Shown in pieces: positions 15,803 through 25,554 of a stretch of 64,000 nt of DNA (position 1 is the first letter of the stretch; each line of letters begins with the position of its first letter). Origin of the DNA: ZC4RG20 sp963702105 (lineage in GTDB: Bacteria > Pseudomonadota > Gammaproteobacteria > Steroidobacterales > Rariloculaceae); NCBI GenBank assembly GCA_963702105.1, contig OY969712.1, forward strand, positions 4,774,001 through 4,838,000. Reading direction: 5' to 3'. Both the position numbers and the translations under genes were made by a program. Under the pieces are notes generated by a model. It saw only the letters and a list, made by a program, of their open reading frames with translations, was not told where the DNA came from and did no database searches.

Positions 15803-17950
15803 CGATTCAGTAGACCGCGCAACTTGTTGCGCAGCTTGTCCTCGGTCTGTTGCTTCTGTTGCTCCAGCTTGTCCTTGGCCTCGCTCTTCTGCTCCTGCAC
15901 GGCCGCCTTCGCCTTGGCCTTCGCCAGACCGGAAAAGTCCGGCTTGACCTCCGGCGCCTCGATCGAGCCGCCGACCTTGAGCGGCAGCTTCTGGCCCGCG
16001 AGATCCGCCAGCAGCGGATCCGATTTCACCGCCGCCGAGTCCGCAAAGGCCGCGACGAGGTCGAAGGCGATGCCGTCCGTCAGCAGATTCACCGTCCCGG
16101 TCCCGTCGACCGTCATGATCGGCAGCGTCGCGTTCAGATCCTTCGTCGTCAGAACCGCGTTCTTGACCACCCCCGAGGCCGAGACGCTCGAGAACGGCGT
16201 GCGCCGGCTGCCCTGCGGGCGAGGCGGCGCCTCGTTGCGCTGCAGCACCGCGTGCGCGCGCCGAAGCTCATATGCAAGATCGAGGCCTTCGAGCGCGCCG
16301 TCCTTGATCGCGAAGCGGACGTCGCCGTCGAGGGCGCGCCGCATCTGCCCGATATTCGAGCCGCGCGAGCTCAGGTTCAGCGAGACGCTGCCCGTGCCAG
16401 AGACCATTTCCGAGTTCAAGAGGTCCTTGCCGAGCGGCGCCATGTCGACGCCCGAGAGATCCTGCGTGTAACCGAGCTTGACGGCGTCGCCGTCCGTGTC
16501 GAGCTTCACGTCCCCGGCGAACTGGCCGCCGTAGAGCTTCGCCGTCGGCTTGATCTCGACGTGACCGCCGGCGGCCGCGAGCGAGAACGCGGCATCGGTC
16601 AGGGTCAGGCCCGCGAACTGTGCCTTGCCGAAAGCGAGCTTGCCCTGCGCGTTGACCTGCTTGAGCACGGCCACGGGCAGATCGACGGCGTCGAGCGAGC
16701 CTTCGTCGGCCTTGGACTTGGGATTCCGCCTGCTCGGCCGGCGGCAGGTAGCGGTCCGCATTGATCTCGTTGACGGCGAGATCGAACCGCAGCACGTCGT
16801 TCTCGAGCCCCACCTTGCCGGTCAGCTGCGAGTCGTCGAGCGCGAGCTTCATGTCGTCGAGCCCGATGCGCGAGCCCGAGTAGACGAACGTCGCGTGTGC
16901 GCTCGCGCGCTTCAGCGCCATGGGATCGGCGGTCTTGACCCCGGCGCCGAAAACATCGAGGACCGAGCTCGGATCGAACTGCTTGATGTCCACCTGCCCG
17001 TTCAGCGCGAGATTGCCGAGCAGGTTTCGGCCCTTGAGCGAGCCGTTGGCCGTAATGCCGAGGAACGCAGCCGTGAGGTCGTCGAGCGCGAGCGTCTGCG
17101 TCTTGAGATCGGCGACTAGCGAAGCGAACGAAAGGTTGGCGGTGCCGTGGCCCCCGGGCCAGCTCGCGCCGCTGCCGTCGAGCTTGACGTGCAGGCCGCC
17201 GAGGCGATAGCGATCGTCGGCCAGCGACACCTGAGCCATCGTGTCCGCGGCGACATTGAGCTGCAGGTCCTTGCCGGTCAGCGCGAAGTTCGTCGAGACC
17301 GGAAAGGCAACGTTCGGGCCGAAGCCGGAAGCGAGCAGCTGGAACTTCGAGAGCGTCCACTTGCTGCCTGTCGAGGCGTCGGACCACTTGACCTCGGAGT
17401 CCGCGATTCGCAGTACGTCGACACCGAGATCGACGGGCGCCCCACTGCCGGCCGGCGCCCCGGGCTGGCCGGCCGGCGTCGTCGCGGAGCCGGCGCCGCC
17501 CGCAGCGTTCGGAGCGGCCCCGGCCGGCGCGCCTTGGGCGGGCGTCCCGCCGCCGAGGTCCTGCCAATTGTCGCGCCCCTGCGCGTTGCGCTCGAGATTC
17601 AGCACGAGGCCCGTGAGCTCGGCCTCGCCGATCTCGACGTGCTTCGTGAGCAGCGGCAGCAGACGAAGATCGAGCGAGGCGCTGCGGATCTCGGCGAAAG
17701 GCTCGTTGCCGAAGCCCTGCGCGTTGCCGAGCGTAGCGTGACCCACCGAGATGCTCAGCGTCGGGAAAATGTGCAGGCCGAGGTTACCGTCGAGCACGAG
17801 CTTGCGGCCCGTGGCCTTGGTGACCGCCGCCTCGATCTGCCCCTTGTAGTCGTTCGGGTCCACGAACACGGAAACGGCGACCACGGCAACCACGACGACC
17901 AGCACGATGGCGCCGACGACGATGGCGAAGAGCCTGATTAGACGAGTCAT
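15799..17950 (-). pseudogene. AsmA family protein gene with one frameshift
   Basis: The span encodes an AsmA-type inner-membrane/periplasmic protein in two frames. The N-terminal part starts MTRLIRLFAIVVGAIVLVVV, a membrane anchor, then the DPNDYKGQIEAAVTKATGRK AsmA signature, and reads well to about 16727. From there the sense sequence continues in another frame (NPKSKADEGSLDAVDLPV) to a Lys/Gln-rich coiled C-terminus ending at 15799. The total length is a multiple of three plus one; removing one G near 16726 (GCGGAAT in the coding sense) restores about 716 residues. AsmA-like proteins support outer-membrane assembly and lipid transport. Either a sequencing error or a real mutation; the well-kept downstream frame favours error or a recent event. 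Confidence 0.8.
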
Positions 17951-18102
17951 GGCCTACCTCGAGCGTATTTTCACGAACGTGTCTTCAATCGACGCTTGGC
18001 GGCGACCATCGTAACAACAATCGAATGTCGGGGAGAGTACGGGTGCCCGAAAACGGAGGTTCGCAAGACCGGCGGGCTGCGGAGCCCGCCCCGGCGCGAA
18101 AC

Positions 18103-18780
18103 TCAGTGCTGCCCGGCGTACCAGTTCACGGCGAACTGGACGAGCCGCGGCGAGGTCTCGAGGCTCAGCTTCTTCTTGATGCGCTGGCGATGCGATTCGA
18201 TAGTCTTGATGCTGAGGTTCAGGTCCTGCGCAATCTCGCGCGTCGTCTTGCCGCGGCCGATGAGGTTGAGGACCTGAACCTCGCGATTGCTGAGCCGCTC
18301 GATGGGATCCATGCTGTGTTTGCGTCCGGAGACCGCAAACCGCTCGATCATGTTGGCTCCGACCTGCTCGCTGACGTAGATGCCCCCCGCGAGCACGCGC
18401 CGCAGCGCCGCAATGAGCTGGTCCCCGGCCGCCTGCTTCATTATGTAGCCGCTCGCACCGGAGCTCAGCAGCCGCTCGGCGTAGATGTTCTCGTCGTGCA
18501 TCGAGAGCACGAGGACGGGCAGGCCGGCATACTTGTTCCGAATGTCCTTGATGAGCTCGAGCCCGTCGCTGTCGCGCAGCGAAAGATCGAGGATCACGAT
18601 ATCGGGCGTCAGACGGCTCAGAAACGCCCGGGCCTCCCGCACGTCGGCAGCCTCGCCGCAGACCTTGAGATCCGGCTCCTGCTCGATGAGCTGCGCCAGG
18701 CCCTGCCGTACGACCGGATGGTCGTCGACGATATAGACGGTACGAGACCGTGAGTTGTTCGACTCAGACATATCCGACAC
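18103..18780 (-). CDS. NarL/FixJ-family response regulator
   Basis: 225 residues (ATG 18780; an internal ATG at 18771 is also possible). An N-terminal receiver domain has the acidic pair in YIVDDHPVV, the phospho-acceptor Asp in DIVILDLSLRDSDG and a conserved Lys in SGYIMKQA. The C-terminal LuxR-type HTH spans LSNREVQVLNLIGRGKTTRE to SIKTIESHRQRIKKKL. It binds DNA on phosphorylation. No histidine kinase gene is adjacent, so the partner is unknown. The gap to the AsmA-like gene is about 150 bases. Confidence 0.92.
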   Translation of the reverse strand: MSDMSESNNSRSRTVYIVDDHPVVRQGLAQLIEQEPDLKVCGEAADVREARAFLSRLTPDIVILDLSLRDSDGLELIKDIRNKYAGLPVLVLSMHDENIYAERLLSSGASGYIMKQAAGDQLIAALRRVLAGGIYVSEQVGANMIERFAVSGRKHSMDPIERLSNREVQVLNLIGRGKTTREIAQDLNLSIKTIESHRQRIKKKLSLETSPRLVQFAVNWYAGQH

Positions 18781-18828
18781 TTTCGGCCGGCGGGGCCGGC
18801 CTCAGAGCGAGCTCCCGACGGAAGCGGT

Positions 18829-18902
18829 TGGAGCGGGTGATGGGAATCGAACCCACGTCATCAGCTTGGGAAGCTGAGGTTCTACCATTGAACTACACCC
18901 GC
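18829..18902 (-). tRNA. tRNA-Gly (CCC)
   Basis: 74 bases on the minus strand, starting GCGGGTGTAGTTCAATGG and ending with encoded TCCA. The anticodon stem TCAGC/GCTGA encloses loop TTCCCAA, giving anticodon CCC. Overall close to the E. coli glyU type. Confidence 0.95.
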
Positions 18903-19166
18903 AAAACGAGCATCCCCCCAAACGGCTGCGACGGTCCGAGCGTAGAATCCGACACGCGCGCGGCCGCCGCGCTCGGCGCGGGCGCTGCCGGCTCCCCTCG
19001 CGGCCCGGACAGTTTCGCTTCCTGCGCCTTTTTCAAGCGAGTATATACGATACCGCTGCGCTCGGGCACGACAGGCGCCGCAGAGCAGGGGCAACGGCGT
19101 CGCTGCGGCCGCCGCGCATGGGCTCGCTCTTGATGCGGCCCTCCCGGCTCTCCACAATCGCGCCCG

Positions 19167-19862
19167 GTGACAGATCACTACCGCAAGGTCCGGAGCTTCG
19201 TGCGCCGGCCCGGCCGCATGACGGCGGCTCAACGCCGGGCGCTCGAGACGCTGCTGCCGCGCTTCGGCGTCGGCTACGCGCCGCGACTGCTCGACCTCGG
19301 GGCGCTGTTCGGACGGCGCGCCCCGCGCGTGCTCGACATCGGCTTCGGCGACGGCGAAGCACTCGTGACGAGCGCGGCCAACCATCCCGATGTGGACTAT
19401 CTCGGCGTCGAAATCCACGAGCCCGGCGTCGGACACCTGCTCATGCTGCTCGAGCGCACCGGGCTCGCGAACGTGCGCGTCGTCGTTCACGACGCCGTCG
19501 AGGTCGTCGAGCACATGGTGCCCGAGGCCTCGTTCGATGCGATCGCCCTGTTCTTTCCGGACCCGTGGCCCAAGAAACGGCATCATAAGCGGCGTATCGT
19601 GCAGCCGGCCTTCGCCGCCCAGTGCGCGCGCGTCCTTCGCGACGGCGGTATCTTGCATTTTGCGACCGACTGGGCCGACTACGCCGGGCACGCCGCGGCC
19701 GTGTTCGCCGCCAGCGAGGCGTTTGCGGCCGTCCCGCCCGAGGCGCTCGCGGGCGATCCGCTTGCCTTCAGGGCCCCGACGAAGTTCGAGCGCAGAGGCC
19801 TCGCGCTCGGGCACGGAGTCGCCGACCTGTTCTTCAGGAAACAACCGCGGGGGGCAGCGTGA
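19167..19862 (+). CDS. trmB: tRNA (guanine-N7-)-methyltransferase TrmB
   Basis: 231 residues from a GTG at 19167. It methylates G46 of tRNAs with S-adenosylmethionine. The VRSFVRRPGRMTAAQRRALE start, LDIGFGDGEALV SAM loop, FFPDPWPKKRHHKRRIVQ motif and TDWADYA element are diagnostic. Its last codons overlap the GTG of the AmpG-like permease gene (GTGA), so the two are coupled. It lies 264 bases after the divergent tRNA-Gly. Confidence 0.95.
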   Translation: MTDHYRKVRSFVRRPGRMTAAQRRALETLLPRFGVGYAPRLLDLGALFGRRAPRVLDIGFGDGEALVTSAANHPDVDYLGVEIHEPGVGHLLMLLERTGLANVRVVVHDAVEVVEHMVPEASFDAIALFFPDPWPKKRHHKRRIVQPAFAAQCARVLRDGGILHFATDWADYAGHAAAVFAASEAFAAVPPEALAGDPLAFRAPTKFERRGLALGHGVADLFFRKQPRGAA

Positions 19863-21211
19863 AGAGACGCAGCTACATGACCGTCCTGACCGAGCTGCGA
19901 CGGCCGAAGGTCGCGACGATGCTCGCGCTCGGCTTCTCGTCCGGCCTGCCCTTCCTGCTGACCGGCAATACGCTCGGCTATTGGCTGCGCGACGAGGGCG
20001 TGACGCTGACGGCCATCGGCCTTTTGTCCTGGGTCGGTTTCGCCTATGCGCTCAAGTTTCTGTGGAGCCCGCTCATGGACCGGCTCAACGCTCCGGCCGT
20101 CGGCCGGCGGCTCGGGCGGCGCCGGGGCTGGATGCTCGTCGCGCAGTGTGCGGCAGCGGCGGGCCTTGCCGGCATAGCCGCTGTCGGCGGCCAAGGCACG
20201 AGCTTGACGGCCATCGCCGTGTTCGCGGTACTCGTCGCGTTCTCGTCGGCCTCGCAGGACATCGTCGTCGACGCCTGGCGCATCGAGATTGCCGACGACG
20301 GCGACGAGCTCGGTCTGCTCTCGGCGGCCTATCAGCTCGGCTACCGGGCCGCGATGCTGCTGACCGACGCGCTGATCCTGATCCTCGCGAGTCACTTCGG
20401 CTGGCGCCTGTCCTATGCCGCCATGGCGGCACTCATGGGCGTCGGCTTCGCGGGCACCTGGTTCGCCACGGAGCCGGCGCGCGCCGACGCGGCGCTCGAG
20501 GAGCGGGCCGAGGCGGCGCCGCTGATCTCGGTCCGGGGCCTGTATGACGCGATCGCGGGACCGTTCCTCGCATTCTTCCGGAGCCACGGCGCGATGGCGC
20601 TGCTGATGCTGACGACGATCGCCCTCTACATGGCACCGGATTTCGTCATGGGACCGATGGCGAACCCGTTCTACCACGACCTCGGGCTCTCGAAGGACGT
20701 CGTCGGCAGCGTGCGCGGCTCCGTGGGACTCGTCGGTACGATCTTGGGAATTGCGGCCGGCGGCCTCGCCGCCGTGCGGTTCGGCTTCTGGCGCACGCTG
20801 ATCATCGGCGAAATCGTCGAGGCGGGCTCCATCGCCACCTATTCGCTGCTCGCGCTCGCGGGCCACGGCATGGGCCTGTTCAGCTTCGTCATGGCCTTTA
20901 CGAACTTCGGCATCGGGTTCGCGGGCGTTGCGCTCGTGTCCTATATGTCGAGCCTCACGAACCTCGGCTACACCGCGACGCAATACGCGCTGCTGAGCTC
21001 GACGTACGCCGTCGTCGGCAAGTTCCTCAAGGGCCTTTCGGGCGTCATCGTGGAGCGGCTCGCGGCCGGCACGACGCTGATGCACGGCTACGCGGCCTAC
21101 TTCGCCCTGTGCGCGGCCATCGGGCTGCCGGCCGTCGCGTTGTGCCTGATCCTCATGCGCTTGCAGAAGCGCGCGGCCGCCGTTGCGGAGACGGCGCTGG
21201 CCGAAACGTGA
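19859..21211 (+). CDS. AmpG-like major facilitator permease
   Basis: 450 residues from the GTG at 19859 that overlaps the trmB stop; longer in-frame starts lie inside trmB and are rejected. The protein has about twelve hydrophobic segments. LRRPKVATMLALGFSSGLPF, GFAYALKFLWSPLMDRL and SSASQDIVVDAWRIE match the AmpG/acetyl-CoA-transporter branch of the MFS, where AmpG imports muropeptides (GlcNAc-anhydroMurNAc peptides) for cell-wall recycling. No ampD or beta-lactamase gene is next to it, so the substrate is inferred from the family only. Confidence 0.85.
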   Translation: MKRRSYMTVLTELRRPKVATMLALGFSSGLPFLLTGNTLGYWLRDEGVTLTAIGLLSWVGFAYALKFLWSPLMDRLNAPAVGRRLGRRRGWMLVAQCAAAAGLAGIAAVGGQGTSLTAIAVFAVLVAFSSASQDIVVDAWRIEIADDGDELGLLSAAYQLGYRAAMLLTDALILILASHFGWRLSYAAMAALMGVGFAGTWFATEPARADAALEERAEAAPLISVRGLYDAIAGPFLAFFRSHGAMALLMLTTIALYMAPDFVMGPMANPFYHDLGLSKDVVGSVRGSVGLVGTILGIAAGGLAAVRFGFWRTLIIGEIVEAGSIATYSLLALAGHGMGLFSFVMAFTNFGIGFAGVALVSYMSSLTNLGYTATQYALLSSTYAVVGKFLKGLSGVIVERLAAGTTLMHGYAAYFALCAAIGLPAVALCLILMRLQKRAAAVAETALAET

Positions 21212-21243
21212 GCGTCGGCGCCGCCGCCGCGTCGTCCGCCGCA

Positions 21244-22071
21244 CTAGGCCCGCGCAGCCTTCTTCCGTCCCTTCCTGGCAGCCCGCGCCGCGGGCCGCAA
21301 TTTCGGCAGGTCGTACTCGAGGGTCAGCGGCGCATGATCGGAGTAGCGTTCGGCCCGAAACACCGAAGCGCCCTTGACCGCGTTGGCGAGATCGGGGGTC
21401 ACGAGGTGGTAGTCGATGCGCCAACCGACGTTCTTCTCCCAGGCGCGGCCACGGTTCGACCACCACGTGTACTCGTCCGGCGACTGGTTCACGACCCGGA
21501 ACGCGTCTATGTAGCCCACGTTGTCGAAGATGTGATCGAGCCACGCGCGCTCCTCGGGGGTAAAGCCCGAGTTCTTCTGGTTCGAGCGCCAATTCTTGAG
21601 ATCGATCTCCTTGTGCGCGATGTTGACGTCGCCGCACAAAATGCAGGGCAGGCCGCGGCCCAGGAGTCCGTGCATATGGGACTCGAAGCTCTCGAGGAAC
21701 CGGAATTTCGCGACCTGCCGCTCGGGCGAAGACGAGCCCGAAGGGAAATAGACGCTCGCAACCGCCACGTCTTCGAACACCGCCTCGAGGTAGCGGCCCT
21801 CGCCGTCGAACTCCTCGTCGGCGTAGCCCGCGACGATCTCGCGCGGTTCCGTGCGGCTGTAGATTGCGACGCCGCTGTAACCGGGCTTCGCGGCCGGAAA
21901 CAGGTAGCGGTGGTAGCCCGCGGCATGATAGGCGGCGGCGTCGAGCTGCTCGGCCTGCGCCTTGAGCTCCTGCACGCAGAGCACGTCCGCGTCCTGCTCC
22001 GCGAACCATTCGAAGAAGCCCTTGCGCGCGGCCGCGCGCAAACCGTTTGCATTGAAGCTGATAATTTTCAT
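21244..22071 (-). CDS. xth: Exodeoxyribonuclease III
   Basis: 275 residues from ATG 22071, giving the canonical MKIISFNANGLRAA start; the open frame to 22155 is longer but overlaps pyrE. A member of the EEP superfamily: LCVQELKAQ with the metal-binding Glu, GDVNIAHKEIDLKN with Asp/Asn, RIDYHLVTP, and YSDHAPLT with the catalytic Asp-His. It cuts at abasic sites and trims 3' ends in base-excision repair. It is divergent from pyrE with a 74-base gap, an arrangement common in related bacteria. Confidence 0.93.
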   Translation of the reverse strand: MKIISFNANGLRAAARKGFFEWFAEQDADVLCVQELKAQAEQLDAAAYHAAGYHRYLFPAAKPGYSGVAIYSRTEPREIVAGYADEEFDGEGRYLEAVFEDVAVASVYFPSGSSSPERQVAKFRFLESFESHMHGLLGRGLPCILCGDVNIAHKEIDLKNWRSNQKNSGFTPEERAWLDHIFDNVGYIDAFRVVNQSPDEYTWWSNRGRAWEKNVGWRIDYHLVTPDLANAVKGASVFRAERYSDHAPLTLEYDLPKLRPAARAARKGRKKAARA

Positions 22072-22145
22072 TCGGTCGGCACTCGAGCGATCGCCCGTCG
22101 GACTCGCGCGCGGTATCATACCAGCGGCGTTTCGGAGCGCGGCCG

Positions 22146-22802
22146 ATGAGAGCATACAAGACCCAATTCCTGGAGCTCGCCCTCGAGCTCGGGGTGCTGC
22201 AGTTCGGCGAGTTCAAGCTCAAGTCGGGGCGCGTGAGCCCTTACTTCTTCAATGCCGGGCTCTTCAACAGCGGCTACGCGGCCGCCAAGCTCGGGCGCTG
22301 CTACGCCTCGGCCGTCACGGAGCTGGACCTCGAGTTCGACATGCTGTTCGGGCCGGCCTACAAGGGCATCCCGCTCGTCTCGCTCACGGCCGCGGCGCTG
22401 GCCGAGCATCACGACCACGACTATCCGTTCGCGTTCAATCGGAAGGAAGCGAAGGACCACGGCGAGGGCGGCAACACGATCGGCGCCCCGGTTGCGGGCC
22501 GCGTGCTCATCCTCGACAACGTCATCACGGCAGGCACGGCCGTGCGCGAGGTCCTCGATGTCATCACGGCCGCCGGGGGCACTCCGGCCGGAGTGCTCGT
22601 GGCGCTGGACCGCGAGGAGATCGGCACGCGCGGCAGGATCTCGGCCGTGCAGCAGCTCTCGACCGAGCTCGGCGTGCCGATCCGCAGCATCGTGACGCTG
22701 ACCGACCTCGTCGAGCACCTCGAGGAAGACGACGAATATGCGGACCGGCTCGCTTCGGTCCGGTCGTATCGGAATCGTTACGGCGTGCCGTTCGATCCCT
22801 AG
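22146..22802 (+). CDS. pyrE: Orotate phosphoribosyltransferase
   Basis: 218 residues. Joins orotate with PRPP to give OMP in pyrimidine synthesis. Seen are GEFKLKSGRVSPYFFNAGLF, FGPAYKGIPL, FAFNRKEAKDHGEGG (flexible loop), and the PRPP motif VLILDNVITAGTA. The length is normal. The 208 bases after it, up to the DUF4124 gene, are GC-rich with no obvious gene. Confidence 0.96.
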   Translation: MRAYKTQFLELALELGVLQFGEFKLKSGRVSPYFFNAGLFNSGYAAAKLGRCYASAVTELDLEFDMLFGPAYKGIPLVSLTAAALAEHHDHDYPFAFNRKEAKDHGEGGNTIGAPVAGRVLILDNVITAGTAVREVLDVITAAGGTPAGVLVALDREEIGTRGRISAVQQLSTELGVPIRSIVTLTDLVEHLEEDDEYADRLASVRSYRNRYGVPFDP

Positions 22803-23010
22803 TTCGATACGGCGCACTACGCCGCAGCGCGGGCGGCGGACAAGGCCGCGGGCGGAGGACGAGGCCCCCAGGCGCGGCCCGGCGCGGGTCCAGGGCGAGG
22901 CCGCGGCGGCGCCCCAGGGAGCAATGCGGGAAATTGCGTGATCCGGCGCTTTTCTTCGTCTTGAAATCTGGTATACGTGCAGATCAGGCATCGACGGTCT
23001 TTGACATAAG

Positions 23011-23664
23011 TTGAACACGCTCGCCCGACTCACCGTGCTCGCATCAGCCGCGCTCGTGCTCGGAGCGCCGTCGGCCCTCGCTCAGAAGGGCGGCAAGCAG
23101 CAAAAACTCTATCGTTGGGTGGACGACAAGGGCCTCATCCACTACACGGACAACCCGCCTCCCGACGCGGCCGGGCGGGATCGCCAGATCCTCAACGACC
23201 AGGGCGTTCCCGTCGGCTTCGAGCAGGGCAGCCTCAGCGAAGCCGAGAAGGCGGAGCAGGAGAAGAAGCAGAAAGCCCAGCGGGCCGAGGAGCAGGCCAG
23301 GGAAGAGGTGGCCAAGCACGACCGGATGCTGCTCGAGACCTACCTCTCGGTGCACGACATCGAGGAGCTGCGGGATCGGCGGCTCGAGCTGCTCGATTCG
23401 CAGATCAAGGTCACCGAGCTCTACCTCAAGAACCTGCGCAAGCGCCTCGACAAGCTCCAGGCCGAGGCCGCGGCCTATCGCCAGCCGGCGGGCGGTGGGC
23501 AGCCGCGCGCCGTGCCCGACGATCTCGCCGACGATATCTCCAAGACCGCCGGCACGATCAGCTCCTACGAGACGATGCTCGATCGCACGCGCAGCGACCA
23601 GGAGAAGCTGCGCGCGTCCTTCGCCTCGGACATTGCGCGGTTCAAGGAGCTCAAGGGCGGCTGA
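23011..23664 (+). CDS. DUF4124 domain-containing exported protein
   Basis: 217 residues from a TTG start at 23011, the only start that yields a proper signal peptide (LTVLASAALVLGAPSALAQ). After cleavage comes a DUF4124 motif, KLYRWVDDKGLIHYTDNPPP (34-53), then a long Glu/Lys/Gln-rich region predicted to be coiled coil (about 75-150) and a helical C-terminus. DUF4124 proteins are envelope-associated and their function is unknown. No strong ribosome-binding site is visible before the TTG. It converges with dut, with a 23-base gap. Confidence 0.8.
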   Translation: MNTLARLTVLASAALVLGAPSALAQKGGKQQKLYRWVDDKGLIHYTDNPPPDAAGRDRQILNDQGVPVGFEQGSLSEAEKAEQEKKQKAQRAEEQAREEVAKHDRMLLETYLSVHDIEELRDRRLELLDSQIKVTELYLKNLRKRLDKLQAEAAAYRQPAGGGQPRAVPDDLADDISKTAGTISSYETMLDRTRSDQEKLRASFASDIARFKELKGG

Positions 23665-23687
23665 GCGCGGCGGCCGTGCCGCCGAAG

Positions 23688-24155
23688 CTACCGCGTCCCC
23701 GTATGACCGAAGCCGCCGGCTCCGCGGCGGCTCGCGGCGAATTCCTCGACGATTTCGAAGCGCGCCTGCACGACGGGCACGATCACGAGCTGCGCGATGC
23801 GCTCGCCGGGCTCGATCGTGAACGGCGCCGAACCGCGGTTCCAGCAAGAGACGAGCAACTCGCCCTGATAGTCGGAGTCGATGAGACCCACGAGGTTGCC
23901 GAGCACGATGCCGTGCTTGTGGCCGAGGCCCGAGCGCGGCAGGATCATGGCCGCTAGCCCGGGGTCGGCCAGATGTACGGCCAGGCCCGTGTTGATGAGC
24001 TTCGCGTCGCCGGGCGGAAGCGTGAGCGGCACGTCGAGGCAGGCGCGCAGGTCCACGCCCGCCGAGCCCTCCGTCGCGGGCGCGGGCAGCGGCCACTGAG
24101 CGCCGAGACGCGGATCGAGAATCCTGAGCTCGATGGGCCGGGCCGGGCCGCTCAT
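23688..24155 (-). CDS. dut: Deoxyuridine 5'-triphosphate nucleotidohydrolase
   Basis: 155 residues, a normal homotrimeric dUTPase length. The five family motifs are visible: EGSAGVDLRA, PRSGLGHKHGI, GLIDSDYQGEL with the catalytic Asp and the Tyr that selects deoxyribose, ERIAQLVIVP, and the C-terminal GGFGHTGTR. It hydrolyses dUTP to dUMP, limiting uracil in DNA. Its ATG overlaps the coaBC stop by four bases, the common coaBC-dut operon. Confidence 0.96.
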   Translation of the reverse strand: MSGPARPIELRILDPRLGAQWPLPAPATEGSAGVDLRACLDVPLTLPPGDAKLINTGLAVHLADPGLAAMILPRSGLGHKHGIVLGNLVGLIDSDYQGELLVSCWNRGSAPFTIEPGERIAQLVIVPVVQARFEIVEEFAASRRGAGGFGHTGTR

Positions 24156-25420
24156 GCGGGCGCCTTCTTCGGCGCAGGGCGCGTTTCCTTGTAGCGCTTC
24201 GCGATGAGCTCCATGAGCCGGCGCGCGAGCTCGGCCTTCGTGCCCTCGCCGAGCTCGAGCTCGCCGCCGGGCCAGTAGGCGGCCAGCGCGTTCGTATCGC
24301 GGTCGAAGCCGCAGTCCGGTCCCACTTTGTTCGCGGCGATCATGTCTACGCGCTTGCGCTCGAGCTTCTCGCGCGCGTGCAGGGCGACGTCGTTAGTCTC
24401 GGCGGCGAAGCCGACCGTGAAGGGCGGCTCGGGCAGCGCCGCGACGCTCGCGAGCGTATCCGGCGAGCGCACGAGCTCGAGATGCATGGCCGGCTCGGTG
24501 CGCTTGATCTTCTCGCTCGCCGCGCGCTCGGGCCGGTAATCGGCAACGGCGGCGCAGGCAATGAAAAGATCCGCATCGGCGATCTCCGCGTGCACGGCCG
24601 CGTACATCTGCTCGGCCGTCTCAACGTCAATGCGCCGCACGCGCCCCGGGGTCGGCAGCGCGACGGGCCCGCTTACGAGCACGACCGCGGCGCCCGCCTC
24701 GCGCGCGGCCTCGGCCAGCGCGTAGCCCATGCGGCCGGAGCTGCGGTTCGTGATGTAGCGCACGGGATCGATGGGTTCGCGCGTCGGCCCGGCCGTGACG
24801 ACGACCTTGAGGCCCGCGAGCGGCCCCTCGCCCTGTACCGCCAGCAGCTCGTCCGCGATCTGCTCGGGCTCGAGCATGCGCCCCAACCCGTGCTCACCGC
24901 AGGCCTGCTCGCCCGCGGCCGGACCGAGCAGCCGTACGCCGCGGCTCTCGAGCAGCCGGCAGTTGGCCTGTACCGCCGCGTGGGCCCACATCTGGCGGTT
25001 CATCGCCGGCGCGAGCACGAGGGGCGCGGCCGTCGCAAGGCACAGCGTGGTCAGGAGGTCGCCCGCGAGGCCGGCGGCCAACCCGCCGATGAAGTGGGCC
25101 GTGGCGGGCGCGACGAGCACGACGTCGGCCCAGCGCGCGAGCTCGATGTGGCCCATCGCGGCCTCGGCCTCCTCGTCGAAGAGCTCGGTCCGCACGCGCC
25201 GGCCCGAAACGGCCTGCAGCGCCAGCGGCGCGACGAAGCGGCGAGCGCCCTCCGTGAGCACGACCTGCACGGCGCAGCCGCGCGCGGTGAGCCGGCGCAC
25301 GAGCTCCGGGCACTTGTAGGCGGCGATGCCGCCCGTGACGCCGAGCAGGACGTTCTTGGGCGGCTGGGGTTGGGGTATCACGGGGCTCACGGGGCTCATG
25401 GGGGTCACGGGGATGGGCAT
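24152..25420 (-). CDS. coaBC: Bifunctional phosphopantothenoylcysteine decarboxylase/synthetase
   Basis: 422 residues from ATG 25420. The N-terminal flavin-dependent decarboxylase (CoaC) begins VLLGVTGGIAAYKCPELVRR and includes APATAHFIGGLAAGLAGDLL and APAMNRQMW. The C-terminal synthetase (CoaB) has VVVTAGPTREPIDPVRYITN and ITNRSSGRMGYALA, and ends near VDMIAANKVG. Together they make 4'-phosphopantetheine for coenzyme A. The first 18 codons contain short GGGGCTCAC-like tandem units that encode a Pro/Val/Ser lead, so the true start could be internal. Divergent from radC. Confidence 0.94.
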   Translation of the reverse strand: MPIPVTPMSPVSPVIPQPQPPKNVLLGVTGGIAAYKCPELVRRLTARGCAVQVVLTEGARRFVAPLALQAVSGRRVRTELFDEEAEAAMGHIELARWADVVLVAPATAHFIGGLAAGLAGDLLTTLCLATAAPLVLAPAMNRQMWAHAAVQANCRLLESRGVRLLGPAAGEQACGEHGLGRMLEPEQIADELLAVQGEGPLAGLKVVVTAGPTREPIDPVRYITNRSSGRMGYALAEAAREAGAAVVLVSGPVALPTPGRVRRIDVETAEQMYAAVHAEIADADLFIACAAVADYRPERAASEKIKRTEPAMHLELVRSPDTLASVAALPEPPFTVGFAAETNDVALHAREKLERKRVDMIAANKVGPDCGFDRDTNALAAYWPGGELELGEGTKAELARRLMELIAKRYKETRPAPKKAPA

Positions 25421-25554
25421 TCGCCTGCGGCGGGAGCGCTCGGCGGGCAGCTTAACGCCGCCCGCGGCGCCTTTCCACAGCCGCGCAGCGGGCGGCATTT
25501 GTCGCGAGGGCCGGCAGTTTCGGCGCATGCCTCCGAGCACCCTCATCGAGCACG

